Counted from the stretch's first letter, positions 14,011-22,164 are shown. The stretch is 22,164 nucleotides of DNA from DATLYB01 sp964502525 (GCA_964502525.1 CAZCXH010000075.1:1-22164); one strand, 5' to 3'. The notes: a model not told the origin generated them from the letters alone. Numbers and translations are program-made.

Positions 14011-15927
14011 ATGAAAACCAACAAGCCATTTCGCGTTAGCGCCTTTATTTTCTTCCTCAGCCTGTGCTTTCAGACTTTTGCCGGAGGCGGCAGTGAAAAA
14101 CCTTCCACCGAAAAGGTGAGCGACTTCGGAATCTACACCGGCTATTCGGAGCCTGTTCACAAAGGATTCAGCTATTACTCCGACTATGTGACGATGCCCG
14201 ACAGCGTGAAACTTGCTGCGGATGTGTTCCTTCCGAAAAAAGCAAAAGACGGGGAGAAGTTTCCAGCCATCATTTACCTCACCCGCTATGTGCGCTCGCT
14301 GCAGGCGAAGGTGCCCTTCCGCTGGCTGAAAGACCCGGTGCTTGTTGTTGTTCCGGAAAAAGAGATTGTTTTTTTCACTTCACATGGCTATGCCTGCGTG
14401 ATTGTTGACGTGCGCGGTTCCGGTGCATCGCTTGGTGGGCGCATGATGGAATTCAGCCCGCAGGAGGTGAGGGACGGCTATGACATTGTGGAGTGGATCA
14501 TCCGCCAGAAATGGTCTGACGGGAAGGTGGCCAGCACGGGAGTGTCGTATGTGGGCACCACAGCGGAGTTGCTGCTTGTGAACAAACATCCTGCGGTGAA
14601 AGCGTGCATCCCGCGCTCCAATATTTTCGACCTCTATAACCATGTGATGTTTCCCAATGGCGTGCGGCAGGGGCCATTTATCAAGATTTGGGGACATACA
14701 ACACAATCATTGGACGGAAATGATTTTTCTGTTTTCGGGAATAAAGCAAAGCGGCTGCTGAGCGGCATCAACCCTGTTGATGGTGACAGGCGGAAGGAAT
14801 CGCTCAAAGAGGCGCTCGCGCTGCACAAAAGCAATTTCAAAGTTTACGAAGGATTGTTTCGTGTGAACTATCGCGATGACAGGCAGCCCGGCACGGGGTT
14901 CTGTTCCAACGATTTCAGCATCCACAGCAATTTGAAAGCCATTGAAGAGTCGGGCACTCCCATTTACCGCATCGGTGGATGGTATGATGGCGCATTGACG
15001 AAATCAGTGATTGAAGGGATGCTCAATACTTCCAACACCAGGCGAATTTTGATCGGGCCCTGGGATCACGGTCCCCGCGACAATGCAAGCCCCTTCTCGC
15101 CTGTCAAGGAGCTGAATTTCGATGTGCTTTCGGAGATGCTGCGCTTTTTCGACCACTACGTCAAAGGAATTGACAACGGTATTGACAAGGAAAAAAAGGT
15201 CAACTATTTCACCATCGGTGAGGAGAAATGGAAACATGCTGACTCCTGGAACCTGACAGATGCAAGTGATTTCACATATTACTTCTCTGCCGACCGGAGG
15301 TTGGTGGCGGACACCGACAGCGTGATTGGCGGAGTTGCCGCCTACACCGTGGATTATGCGGCCAACTCCGGCAATACAAGCCGCTGGAATTCGCAGACGC
15401 CTCTCTACAAAAACGGTCCCACGAATTATCCCGACCGAAAAGAGCAAAGTTCGAAGCTTCTGAATTTCACCTCCCTGCCCTTTTCTTCCGATGTTGAAAT
15501 AACCGGGCAGCCGGTTGCAGATATTTATCTCAGCGCTGACGCAACAGATGCCGTGGTATTCTGTTATGTTGAAGACGTTGCCCCCGATGGCAGCGTGACG
15601 TATGTGACGGAAGGGCTGTTCCGCGCGCAACACAGGAAAACCGGTGACAGCAATGGTTACAAGCAAGCCGGACCCTATCATAGCTTCAAAAAAGAAGACA
15701 CACAGCCTCTTATGCCGGGCGAAACCGTGAGGCTGCAGTTTGATTTGCTGCCCATCTCCTACCTGTTCCGCGAGGGACATGCGGTGCGCATCTCCATCGC
15801 GGGTGCCGACTCCGAGCATTTCGACAACCCGGATGACAAGCCCTCGTCAATGAATGTCAGTTGCTCCACTCAATATCAGTCCAGGATTATTCTACCGGTT
15901 GTTGAGAGAAAAGTTGCTGCGCAATAG
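14011..15927 (+). CDS. Secreted CocE/NonD-family (peptidase S15-like) hydrolase
   Basis: A 638-residue alpha/beta hydrolase of the X-Pro dipeptidyl-peptidase S15/CocE group, which cleaves esters, amides or N-acylated amino acids. The ATG at 14011 is preferred over an in-frame TTG at 14002 because it begins a good signal peptide (MKTNKPFRVSAFIFFLSLCF...TFAGGG), so the enzyme is exported. The catalytic triad is visible: Ser179 in TGVSYVGTTAE (the GxSYxG form), Asp326 in IGGWYDGAL, and His353 in IGPWDHGPRD. DVRGSGASLGG (~133-143) provides the oxyanion region. From about residue 480 a jelly-roll C-terminal domain follows (VEITGQPVADIYLSADATDA), as in CocE and glutaryl-7-ACA acylases. There is no T9SS tail, so it is probably periplasmic. 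The lipoprotein gene 54 bases downstream may be cotranscribed. The substrate cannot be deduced. Confidence 0.92.
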   Translation: MKTNKPFRVSAFIFFLSLCFQTFAGGGSEKPSTEKVSDFGIYTGYSEPVHKGFSYYSDYVTMPDSVKLAADVFLPKKAKDGEKFPAIIYLTRYVRSLQAKVPFRWLKDPVLVVVPEKEIVFFTSHGYACVIVDVRGSGASLGGRMMEFSPQEVRDGYDIVEWIIRQKWSDGKVASTGVSYVGTTAELLLVNKHPAVKACIPRSNIFDLYNHVMFPNGVRQGPFIKIWGHTTQSLDGNDFSVFGNKAKRLLSGINPVDGDRRKESLKEALALHKSNFKVYEGLFRVNYRDDRQPGTGFCSNDFSIHSNLKAIEESGTPIYRIGGWYDGALTKSVIEGMLNTSNTRRILIGPWDHGPRDNASPFSPVKELNFDVLSEMLRFFDHYVKGIDNGIDKEKKVNYFTIGEEKWKHADSWNLTDASDFTYYFSADRRLVADTDSVIGGVAAYTVDYAANSGNTSRWNSQTPLYKNGPTNYPDRKEQSSKLLNFTSLPFSSDVEITGQPVADIYLSADATDAVVFCYVEDVAPDGSVTYVTEGLFRAQHRKTGDSNGYKQAGPYHSFKKEDTQPLMPGETVRLQFDLLPISYLFREGHAVRISIAGADSEHFDNPDDKPSSMNVSCSTQYQSRIILPVVERKVAAQ

Positions 15928-15953
15928 CAAATAGGGATTGATTAAGATTCTGC

Positions 15954-15961
15954 TTACTTTG
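15954..15961 (+). promoter_or_regulatory. Near-consensus -7 box (TTACTTTG)
   Basis: TTACTTTG differs from TAnnTTTG at one base and lies 20 bases before the lipoprotein ATG. A TTG at 15938-15940 is upstream but only 13 bases away. It could give the lipoprotein gene its own start in addition to read-through. Confidence 0.25.
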
Positions 15962-15981
15962 CATATCAAACCAACACATCC

Positions 15982-16749
15982 ATGAGGCACTTCCGTTATT
16001 TTCTATTCATCCTCTCTTCATTCACGATCAGCTCCTGTGACAACCTTACAGAAGAAATCCACATTAACGCTGACGGATCGGGGGAGTATGTTTTTTACAC
16101 CGACATGATCCCGGGCATCAGAAAGATGACGTCAGAAATGTATATGTTGTTTGAAGACACTCTTTCCGATGACGCTATCGCGGAATCGCTGGAAGACAGC
16201 GTCTGGAAGGATTTTCCGGAAGTGTTTGACTCGATCATTGACTATTCGGAAATCCTGCCCGACAGCGTGCTGTCAATTCCCGAAAATAAAGAGATGATTC
16301 AGAAAATGAAATTCTTCATAGAAGGCGGGCGCAGCAAGGGTTATGTGAACATGGGCTTTCGTTTTGGATTCAAGGATTTGAGCGAGTTGCAAGAGGTGCT
16401 CAAAAAAGTGGAAGACAACCAGCACAGCAGCGGAGCGGGCGGTGGAATGATGCCGGAACTGGATGAAATGCGCACGGATGTGAAATATGAGATGAAAGAA
16501 AACGTCCTGAAAAGGAAAACCGTTTTCCTGAGCAAACCCGACTTCCAGCAAACGGATCTTGAAATGCTGAAACTGTTCATGGCTGACGCAAAAATGAAAA
16601 CGATGGTTTACATGCCTCAAAAAGTGAAAACCCTGACAGGCTCCAATGCGCAGAAACTCTCCGATACGATCGCGGTGTTCGAATACAGCATGCTCGACTA
16701 CATCATGGGAAAGACATCGAGTGACTTTGAGATTGTGATGGAGAAATAG
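15982..16749 (+). CDS. Lipoprotein of unknown function
   Basis: A 255-residue predicted lipoprotein that I do not recognise as a named family. The N-terminus MRHFRYFLFILSSFTISSC is a short lipoprotein signal with a lipobox-like ISSC, placing the lipid-bearing cysteine at residue 19. The mature protein starts DNLTEEIHINADGSGEYVFY; the INADGSGEY pattern is typical of a family of Bacteroidota hypothetical lipoproteins with a beta-rich opening. Residues ~40-190 are acidic and probably mostly helical (SDDAIAESLEDSVWKDF; LSELQEVLKKVEDNQHSS). A low-complexity GAGGGM follows (~154-159), and then a Lys/Met-rich part (~164-210). There are no cysteines beyond Cys19, no membrane segment and no catalytic motif. 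It lies 54 bases after the CocE-like hydrolase and is convergent with the TonB receptor. Confidence 0.75.
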   Translation: MRHFRYFLFILSSFTISSCDNLTEEIHINADGSGEYVFYTDMIPGIRKMTSEMYMLFEDTLSDDAIAESLEDSVWKDFPEVFDSIIDYSEILPDSVLSIPENKEMIQKMKFFIEGGRSKGYVNMGFRFGFKDLSELQEVLKKVEDNQHSSGAGGGMMPELDEMRTDVKYEMKENVLKRKTVFLSKPDFQQTDLEMLKLFMADAKMKTMVYMPQKVKTLTGSNAQKLSDTIAVFEYSMLDYIMGKTSSDFEIVMEK

Positions 16750-16788
16750 CGCAGATAAAATCTTTTGGAGAAAATTCCATCTGTGAGG

Positions 16789-19299
16789 CTATAAAGTCAA
16801 ACTATACTGCAGCGCGTAGCTGCGCGGGGGGTTCATCACCAGCGGGCGCAGGGCATATTCCCGGTTGAAGGCATTGTTAATGATGAAAGCAATTTTTGAA
16901 TGTTTTGCGATCTCATACGAAATGCGGAAGTCGGTTACGAACTCAGGCCCATTGTTTTCTTCGCGGTATTCCCTGGCTTTGATGCCGATGAATTCAATGG
17001 CGGGGCTGTAAAATATGGAATCTACGTTTTGCATAAAGCTGTAATACTTAAAGCTAACGCCAACGGAAAGCCGCTTGTAGTTCAATTCGAGGTCGAGTTT
17101 TGCAATGTGCTCATAACGGTATTTCAATATATTATCGGTGGAGTCGGAGCTTGTATTGATGTAGTTAAGCTCCTTGCCGTAATCGTCAACGGCAAAAGTT
17201 TCATGCGGATCGAGCGCCACCGGTTTTGCCCAGGTGTAACCCGCCAAAACGTTTATTCCGAAATTATCGGTAAACTGTCCTTGTCCCATCAGGGTTACTT
17301 CCACGCCTGAAACGCGTGTTCTGTGCGTATTTTGTGATTTAAAAGCCAATCCCGATTCCTCAAGACTCAGTCCTTTCGTGGAATCATAAAATGCGGCAAT
17401 GAATTCGATATAATCCTGGTATTGCGACACGAACCCGGCTATGTCGAGATAGCCCAAAAATCTTTTGATTTTAATTCCCTGCTTGATGCCCGCTTCGGCA
17501 TTCCAGCTTTTTTCCGATTCGAGATTGGGATTTGCCTCGATGGGCACTCCGCCCACGGTGGTTTCAACAAACCGTTCGGCAATGGTGGGGAAACGAAAGC
17601 CTTGTCCGAAAGATGCCCTCAGATAGGTTTCCTTGTGTGCTTTGTAGCTGAACCCTAAACGTCCCACCGGCTGGTTGTCGGTGAGATTTGCAATGGTGTC
17701 GGTGTCTGTTGTGCTTTCATCCCCATCGTCTTGAACCTTCACTTTGAAATATTCCCACCTGCCTCCTGCGGTTACCGTCAGCTTGTCCCAAAATTTCTTA
17801 TCCAGTTGCACATACAGCCCCATCATCCCCTGGTTATAGTTGCCGGCATAAAGCTCCGCTGTGGCGATAACGTAGTTGCCCGTCAATCCCGCAGAGACGG
17901 TGAAGTCCTTCACTTTTTGAATATTTCTCATATACCTGAACTCGCCATAAAATACCGTATTACTGTTTTGCTGGTTGTTGTCGTTGTTGTTGTTCTGATA
18001 AAATATCCTCGAGTTGAACGAATACTTGTTTCCTTTTTGATCGAAGTAGCTTACGTAAGGATCGAAGTTCAACGAGGGCTGCAAGGTGGTGGTCAATGCT
18101 CCCGGATAAGCGCGAAACAATCCATCGGTGTTATTGAGCCAGATGAGCGAGCCGGCTGACCTGCTATACATCATGTTGCCGTTCAATCCGAACGCCAAGC
18201 CTTTCACTTTTTTCAACTTAAAATAAGTGTTGAAATTGATGCGCGCACGGTTGGTGAACTCTCCTTTTTTCAATTCTTTTGAAAGACTTGCGAGAGAATC
18301 GTCATATTGGGCGGGCGTTATTGTCCCCTGGCTTAGCATGCTGTTCCATACCGGAACCTTATCTTCCGCCTCCGAGGGCGGTGGACCGATGAAGCCATTT
18401 TCCACCTGCACATTGCCGCCAACAACAAACGAGAATATCAGGTTCTTGGACGAATCGGAGGTTACCTTCCGCGAATGAAGAAAATTGATGTTGGTATAAA
18501 ACGGAAAGTTCTCCTCCCACCATTTAGCCTCCTCGCGCTGCGGTTTGTCGTAAATGCCGGTGATGAGGTTGATCTTCGTGACAGGCTCGTTTTTAGGATA
18601 AGCTGTGCGGACGTTGATTACTCCATTCAATGCTGACGAGCCGTAAAGAACCGATGACGCTCCCTTGATGATCTCCACCTGCTCGATATTCTCAATCGGG
18701 ATGAAGCCCCAGCTTGGGCGGCCCGCGTCACCGCTCATGATGGGCATGTCATCTACGAGAATGGCAACCCTGCTTCCGGCACCGAAGCTATAACCGCTTC
18801 CTGCCCTTAACTGCGGTTCATTATCAACGATGGTAAGCCCCGGAGCCTGTTCCAAAGCATCGGTAACATCAGTCACGCCTTTATTTTCGATGATATTGGG
18901 CTTGAGCACGTCCAGTGATGACACCACCTCTTCTATCGGTCTTGCATACTTGTCCGTCTTCACCAAAATCGTTTCCATCTTGATGTCAGCCTTTGCAACG
19001 GTCATGTCAATGGTGATGGTTTCCCCGGCAGCGATGGTGACATTCTTTGAAGTTTTGCCATATTCCATTGAGGAAAAAATTATCTCATAAGTGCCGGGAT
19101 TCAGTTCCATTTCATAGTTGCCGTCAAAATCGGTGGTGACGCCCACCGATTTGTCGCTCACATACACGCTCAGGAATGGAACGGTTTCTTTCGTGTCGCC
19201 ATCGGTCACCTTGCCCTTCAGTATTCCCTTTTGGGCAAATGCCAGATTTGCGGCCGACACGAAAAAAGCAATCGTCAGAAATTTTGTTAACTGTTTCAT
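16789..19299 (-). CDS. TonB-dependent outer-membrane receptor
   Basis: An 836-residue TonB-dependent receptor. Residues 1-22 are a signal peptide ending FAQ. Residues ~24-110 form a carboxypeptidase D regulatory-like domain (GILKGKVTDGDTKETVPFLS, TTDFDGNYEMELNPGTYEI), the usual N-terminal extension in Bacteroidota receptors. The plug spans ~120-235 (VTDVTDALEQAPGLTIVDNE, RVAILVDDMPIMSGDAG, IENIEQVEIIKGASSVLYGS, ALNGVINVRT). The rest is a 22-stranded-type barrel with YLRASFGQGFRFPTIAERFV and NAFNREYALRPL near the end. No SusD-like partner is adjacent, so it is a stand-alone receptor rather than a SusC. It lies 254 bases downstream of a secreted esterase on the same strand, with its own TAnnTTTG box. 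The substrate (siderophore, cobalamin, oligomer) cannot be told. Confidence 0.93.
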   Translation of the reverse strand: MKQLTKFLTIAFFVSAANLAFAQKGILKGKVTDGDTKETVPFLSVYVSDKSVGVTTDFDGNYEMELNPGTYEIIFSSMEYGKTSKNVTIAAGETITIDMTVAKADIKMETILVKTDKYARPIEEVVSSLDVLKPNIIENKGVTDVTDALEQAPGLTIVDNEPQLRAGSGYSFGAGSRVAILVDDMPIMSGDAGRPSWGFIPIENIEQVEIIKGASSVLYGSSALNGVINVRTAYPKNEPVTKINLITGIYDKPQREEAKWWEENFPFYTNINFLHSRKVTSDSSKNLIFSFVVGGNVQVENGFIGPPPSEAEDKVPVWNSMLSQGTITPAQYDDSLASLSKELKKGEFTNRARINFNTYFKLKKVKGLAFGLNGNMMYSRSAGSLIWLNNTDGLFRAYPGALTTTLQPSLNFDPYVSYFDQKGNKYSFNSRIFYQNNNNDNNQQNSNTVFYGEFRYMRNIQKVKDFTVSAGLTGNYVIATAELYAGNYNQGMMGLYVQLDKKFWDKLTVTAGGRWEYFKVKVQDDGDESTTDTDTIANLTDNQPVGRLGFSYKAHKETYLRASFGQGFRFPTIAERFVETTVGGVPIEANPNLESEKSWNAEAGIKQGIKIKRFLGYLDIAGFVSQYQDYIEFIAAFYDSTKGLSLEESGLAFKSQNTHRTRVSGVEVTLMGQGQFTDNFGINVLAGYTWAKPVALDPHETFAVDDYGKELNYINTSSDSTDNILKYRYEHIAKLDLELNYKRLSVGVSFKYYSFMQNVDSIFYSPAIEFIGIKAREYREENNGPEFVTDFRISYEIAKHSKIAFIINNAFNREYALRPLVMNPPRSYALQYSLTL

Positions 19300-19339
19300 G
19301 GGGTTGTTTTTAAAGCAGTTGAGATTTATTTGTTGATCA

Positions 19340-19511
19340 GTTAATCGGTTTGTTTGTTAATTGGGAATCAAGGAGAACGCCTGCTTTGCAAGCGAATGGA
19401 ATTTTTACATTTGATGTGATTTGTTCGGATTTGATTTTGATCTATCCGCTTACCCTAAAACCACTTTGACAAACCGATTAACCAATTTAACCAATTAACC
19501 GATTAACCATT
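19340..19511. repeat. Inverted repeat with AACCRATT array in the TonB-receptor leader
   Basis: GTTAATCGGTTTGT (19340-19353) and ACAAACCGATTAAC (19469-19482) are perfect inverted complements 115 bases apart. The right arm opens an array of about five units AACC[GA]ATT (19472-19511): AACCGATT, AACCAATT, AACCAATT, AACCGATT, AACCATT. The array lies between the putative promoter box (19523-19530) and the receptor start, so it would be in the mRNA leader and could pair with the opposite arm. It may equally be a neutral Bacteroidota intergenic repeat. Confidence 0.7.
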
Positions 19512-19522
19512 ATAGGTCGGGT

Positions 19523-19530
19523 CAAAGATA
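19523..19530 (-). promoter_or_regulatory. Putative Bacteroidota -7 box for the TonB receptor (TATCTTTG)
   Basis: On the minus strand this reads TATCTTTG, a full TAnnTTTG match, lying 224 bases upstream of the receptor ATG and 24 bases past the esterase stop. It implies a leader of about 215 bases containing the AACCRATT array. No convincing -33 TTG is seen. Confidence 0.45.
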
Positions 19531-19553
19531 TAGATTTTTCCGGCTTGTTCACC

Positions 19554-21956
19554 CTATTCAATAAACACAGGCTTCTTTGTGACAATGCCGTCAGAAGTCT
19601 TCAGGCATACCATATATAACCCCGAATCCAGTTTCAGTTTCTTCAGGGAGATCTGAATGATATTGTCTGTCAGCACAGCATCCCTCTCCGAAACGTGAAC
19701 CTTCTTTCCATCAACAGAATAAATCTCCACTGTAGTTGGTCTTTCATTCAAATATTCAATATTCAGATACCCGCTTGCCGGGTTGGGATAGATATTGAAA
19801 GAACTCAATGCTTGTTCATCAATGCCGGTCGTTCCCACTGTTACTGTAACCTGCGCGGAATCAATACATCCATCTAATGAAACGGTTACAGAGTAAGTGG
19901 TGGTGATTGATGGAGACACGGTCATCACCGCAGCAGCCAGCCCGTTGCTCCACGAGTAACTGTCGCCCCCGCTGGCAGTGAGCATGGACGAGCCGCCCGG
20001 AGTGATTGACGAAGGATTGGCAACCGCATTCGCAGCAGGAAGCGGTTTCACGGTTACTGTTGCCGAAGCCGTATCCGAACACGAGCCGCCATCGCTAACT
20101 GTTACAGAGAATGAAGTTGTGGCAGCGGGTGAAACCGGTATCGCAGCGCTTGTTGAACCATTACTCCATGAATAATTAAGCCCCCCGGAAGCTGTAAGCG
20201 TTGCGCTTTCGCCCGGGCAGATGCTGTCGGCTGTCATGGTGATGGAAGCCGTGAGCGCTCCCGATACGGTCACGGTTCTGGAAGTGGTGGCGGTACAGCC
20301 GTTGGCATCAGATATAGTTACGGAATAAGTAGCGGTGGCGGTTGGACTCACCGTGACGGATGCAGTTGTTGCCCCTGTATTCCATGCGTAGCCCGTTCCC
20401 CCGCTTGCCGTCAGCGTGGCGCTGCCGCTGCAGATGCTCACCGTTGCGGGTGAAATCGAAGCGGTGGGATTGGGATTCACCGTTACCACAGTTGACTCGG
20501 AAGCCGTGCAACCATTGGCATCGGTGGCAGTCACCGTATAGTTTGTTGATGATGTGGGACTAACAGTGATGGACGCATTCGTTGAATTATTACTCCATAA
20601 GTAATTCAGTCCACCGGAAGCCGTGAGGGTGGTTGACATGCCGGCACAGACATCCGTTAACCCGCTGACCGTCACTGATGGAATCGGATTGACGGAAACC
20701 AACCGAGATGCCGTGGCGGAACAGCCTCCACCCGCATCGGTTGCGGTTACGGTATAAGTTGTATTAGAAGCCGGAGTAACAGTAATAGATGCCGTTGTTT
20801 GTCCATTGCTCCATGAATAGTTTGTTCCACCGGATGCAGTCAAGGTTGCAGATTCGCCAGCGCAAATTGCACCGACCGGAGAAATTGATGCGGTAAGTCC
20901 GGAAGTAACAGTGACCGTTCTTGACCCTGTTGCAGAACACGCTCCGCCAAAGTTGATGGTAACATTATAGGCCGTGTTGGATGTTGGAGAAACCGAAATG
21001 CTTGATCCTGTGCCGCCCGTGCTCCATGAATAGCCGGTGCCGCCCGAGGCAGCGAGCGTAGCGCTGCTTCCTGCGCACACGCTGGCTGTTGCCGGTGAGA
21101 TGTAAGCCGCCATGCTGTATTTCCTCAGAAAATTCCATATTGTGCTGCTGGCGTTGAAATCCTGGTTGGTGGTGGGTCCTAATGGAATAGACGAGCCGGG
21201 CCAGGTGTGTCCGCCATTATTCACCGTGTATAATATCACCTCCGAGCCGTTGTTGCATGGTCCGTAATGGTCAACGGTGACGGTCGAATTATCGGAGGTG
21301 TTGATGTCGGGAAGATTGGTGGTGGTGGGTGTTGAGGGGCATCCGTTCTTTGCTCTCCACGAGGAGATGGTGGCGGCCACTCCGGAATACGCAACCGTAC
21401 CGTCAGCCGTACCGTGAATTTGCATCAGCGGAACAGGACGGGAAATGTTGCATGGCGTAAAGATGTTCTCCACCAGCAAGCCTGTGACGGAAGCTATCGC
21501 CGCAATCCTGCAGCTTCTCTCGCACGCCATCCTGTAGCTCATATAACCGCCATTGGACATGCCGATGCAATACACGCGGCTCATATCTATATTATATTGA
21601 CTTTGCATGGAATCAATCAACGCGGAGAGAAAGCCCACATCATCAGTGGAGCCAAGACCATAGGCGTTCCATTCGGGTATGCCGCTGGTGCCGTTCAACG
21701 CGTTGGGATAAACCACCACTATATTGGCGGTGTCAGCCACGTTATTGAAACCGGTGTAAAGCTCCTGCTGCTGCCCGTTGGAACCAAGCCCGTGCAGATT
21801 AAGCACCAGCGGTCGGCTCGAAGACGGGTTGAATCCGGGAGGCAGGTGAACGCGGTAAGTGCGTGTTTGTCCGCCATGCATAAAGCTGCCGGTAGTGGTT
21901 TGTGAAAATAGAGCGACTTGCCAGAGGACTGTCGAAAAAAGAAAGATTGCTTTCAT
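19554..21956 (-). CDS. Secreted CE1/PHB-depolymerase-like esterase with six Ig-like modules and T9SS tail
   Basis: An 800-residue exported modular enzyme. After a signal peptide (residues 1-18) comes an alpha/beta-hydrolase domain (~22-283) of the LpqC/polyhydroxybutyrate depolymerase/feruloyl-esterase (CE1) type. Visible parts are LVLNLHGLGSNGQQQE, the nucleophile elbow CIGMSNGGYMSYRMA with Ser134, Asp185 in IHGTADGTV, and His250 in NNGGHTWPGS. Residues ~284-710 hold six ~70-residue Ig-like modules with the recurring core ATLTASGG-x-x-YSWSNG...ITVSP...TYTVTATD. Residues ~719-800 are a type-A T9SS sorting domain (FNIYPNPASGYLNIEY, LKLDSGLYMVCLKTSDGI). The enzyme should be secreted or surface-bound. 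The substrate may be a polyester, an acetylated or feruloylated polysaccharide, or another ester; the sequence does not choose. The TonB receptor gene follows on the same strand. Confidence 0.9.
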   Translation of the reverse strand: MKAIFLFSTVLWQVALFSQTTTGSFMHGGQTRTYRVHLPPGFNPSSSRPLVLNLHGLGSNGQQQELYTGFNNVADTANIVVVYPNALNGTSGIPEWNAYGLGSTDDVGFLSALIDSMQSQYNIDMSRVYCIGMSNGGYMSYRMACERSCRIAAIASVTGLLVENIFTPCNISRPVPLMQIHGTADGTVAYSGVAATISSWRAKNGCPSTPTTTNLPDINTSDNSTVTVDHYGPCNNGSEVILYTVNNGGHTWPGSSIPLGPTTNQDFNASSTIWNFLRKYSMAAYISPATASVCAGSSATLAASGGTGYSWSTGGTGSSISVSPTSNTAYNVTINFGGACSATGSRTVTVTSGLTASISPVGAICAGESATLTASGGTNYSWSNGQTTASITVTPASNTTYTVTATDAGGGCSATASRLVSVNPIPSVTVSGLTDVCAGMSTTLTASGGLNYLWSNNSTNASITVSPTSSTNYTVTATDANGCTASESTVVTVNPNPTASISPATVSICSGSATLTASGGTGYAWNTGATTASVTVSPTATATYSVTISDANGCTATTSRTVTVSGALTASITMTADSICPGESATLTASGGLNYSWSNGSTSAAIPVSPAATTSFSVTVSDGGSCSDTASATVTVKPLPAANAVANPSSITPGGSSMLTASGGDSYSWSNGLAAAVMTVSPSITTTYSVTVSLDGCIDSAQVTVTVGTTGIDEQALSSFNIYPNPASGYLNIEYLNERPTTVEIYSVDGKKVHVSERDAVLTDNIIQISLKKLKLDSGLYMVCLKTSDGIVTKKPVFIE

Positions 21957-22019
21957 TGAGTGAAAATTGTCTGTGAAATGTAAGAATAATCTTTCATTCT
22001 GCTTCCAACTTCCTATCCA

Positions 22020-22164
22020 GGGTGTAGGACAAATTCAAAAACCGCGCCTGCGGTAAAACAATCTGCCTAACTTGTTCATTCAAAAAGAAATCAGCCCGGA
22101 CTCCTCCGGTCTGACCGGAGGGCGGGGGTGAGGCTGGATTAAAAGGCAGGAGTTAGATGGAATT
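22020..22164. repeat. Composite dispersed repeat, copy B (runs past window edge)
   Basis: This is the second occurrence of the family at 13583-13805. It begins GGGTGTAGGACAAATTCAAA (copy A: GGGTGCACGACAAATTCAAA), continues with the CGCG-CTGCGGTAAAA module (22042-22057) and ATTCAAAAAGAAATCAGCCC, and ends in AGTTAGATGGAATT, which in copy A leads into the next unit. It holds a perfect CCTCCGGT-CTG-ACCGGAGG hairpin (22103-22121) inside a CAGCC/GGCTG stem (22092-22096 with 22132-22136). The hairpin interiors of A and B differ although the flanking modules are conserved. Confidence 0.65.

Noticed and set aside
15004..15819. Long open frame (271 codons) antisense to the CocE-like hydrolase
   Set aside because: It is a shadow of the hydrolase frame; its translation has no recognisable domain, while the plus-strand protein has a complete catalytic triad and signal peptide.
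16750..16788. CAGAT/ATCTG hairpin as a shared terminator between the convergent lipoprotein and TonB receptor genes
   Set aside because: The stem is only five base pairs with a long loop and no clear U-tract, too weak to call.

Overview
The window looks like chromosomal DNA of an uncultured member of the Bacteroidota (Sphingobacteriia/Chitinophagia-like). The evidence is protein content and promoters. There are three cargo proteins with type IX secretion (T9SS) sorting domains, a PorP/SprF-type outer-membrane protein, a TonB-dependent receptor with a carboxypeptidase-regulatory-like N-terminus, and a long YidC. Several genes are preceded by the Bacteroidota -7 promoter box TAnnTTTG and have no clear Shine-Dalgarno sequence. 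I saw no rRNA, tRNA, CRISPR array or intact transposase gene.

Layout. 1-250: 3' end of an AraC-family regulator (+). 251-637: gap with two copies of a ~103 bp double-hairpin repeat. 638-1781 (-): a small membrane protein followed by an MgtC/SapB-family protein. 1782-2524: long gap holding a likely IS200/IS605-type relic with three hairpins. 2525-3757 (+): secreted alkaline-phosphatase-superfamily phosphodiesterase with a T9SS tail. 3774-4514 (-): sulfotransferase-family protein. 4669-5199 (-): DUF488 protein. 5310-10426 (-): a 1323-residue protein (propeller-like repeats, six PKD domains, gliding-motility/type-B sorting domain) followed by its PorP/SprF partner. 10593-11336 (-): SCO1/SenC protein. 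11474-11633: decayed duplicate of the SCO 3' end. 11634-13493 (-): yidC. 13494-14010: gap rich in repeats. 14011-15927 (+): secreted CocE/NonD-type hydrolase. 15982-16749 (+): lipoprotein. 16789-19299 (-): TonB-dependent receptor. 19554-21956 (-): secreted CE1/PHB-depolymerase-like esterase with six Ig-like modules and a T9SS tail. 21957-22164: the repeat family seen upstream of yidC appears again.

How the genes fit together. Much of the window serves the cell surface. T9SS cargo (phosphodiesterase, PKD giant, multi-module esterase) is exported and anchored. The PKD giant and the PorP/SprF protein form a familiar two-gene module in which the PorP-like protein helps secrete or anchor the type-B cargo. 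The esterase and the TonB receptor are adjacent and codirectional, which suggests release and uptake of a product; no substrate can be named. YidC and SCO serve inner-membrane insertion and cytochrome-oxidase copper delivery.

No clearly new defence or mobile system is visible. The less ordinary features are in the DNA between genes: at least four families of intergenic repeats, one of which appears to have supplied the hydrophobic core of the PorP signal peptide. In both modular secreted proteins, five of six tandem modules carry a regularly spaced cysteine pair and the last module has lost the first cysteine.
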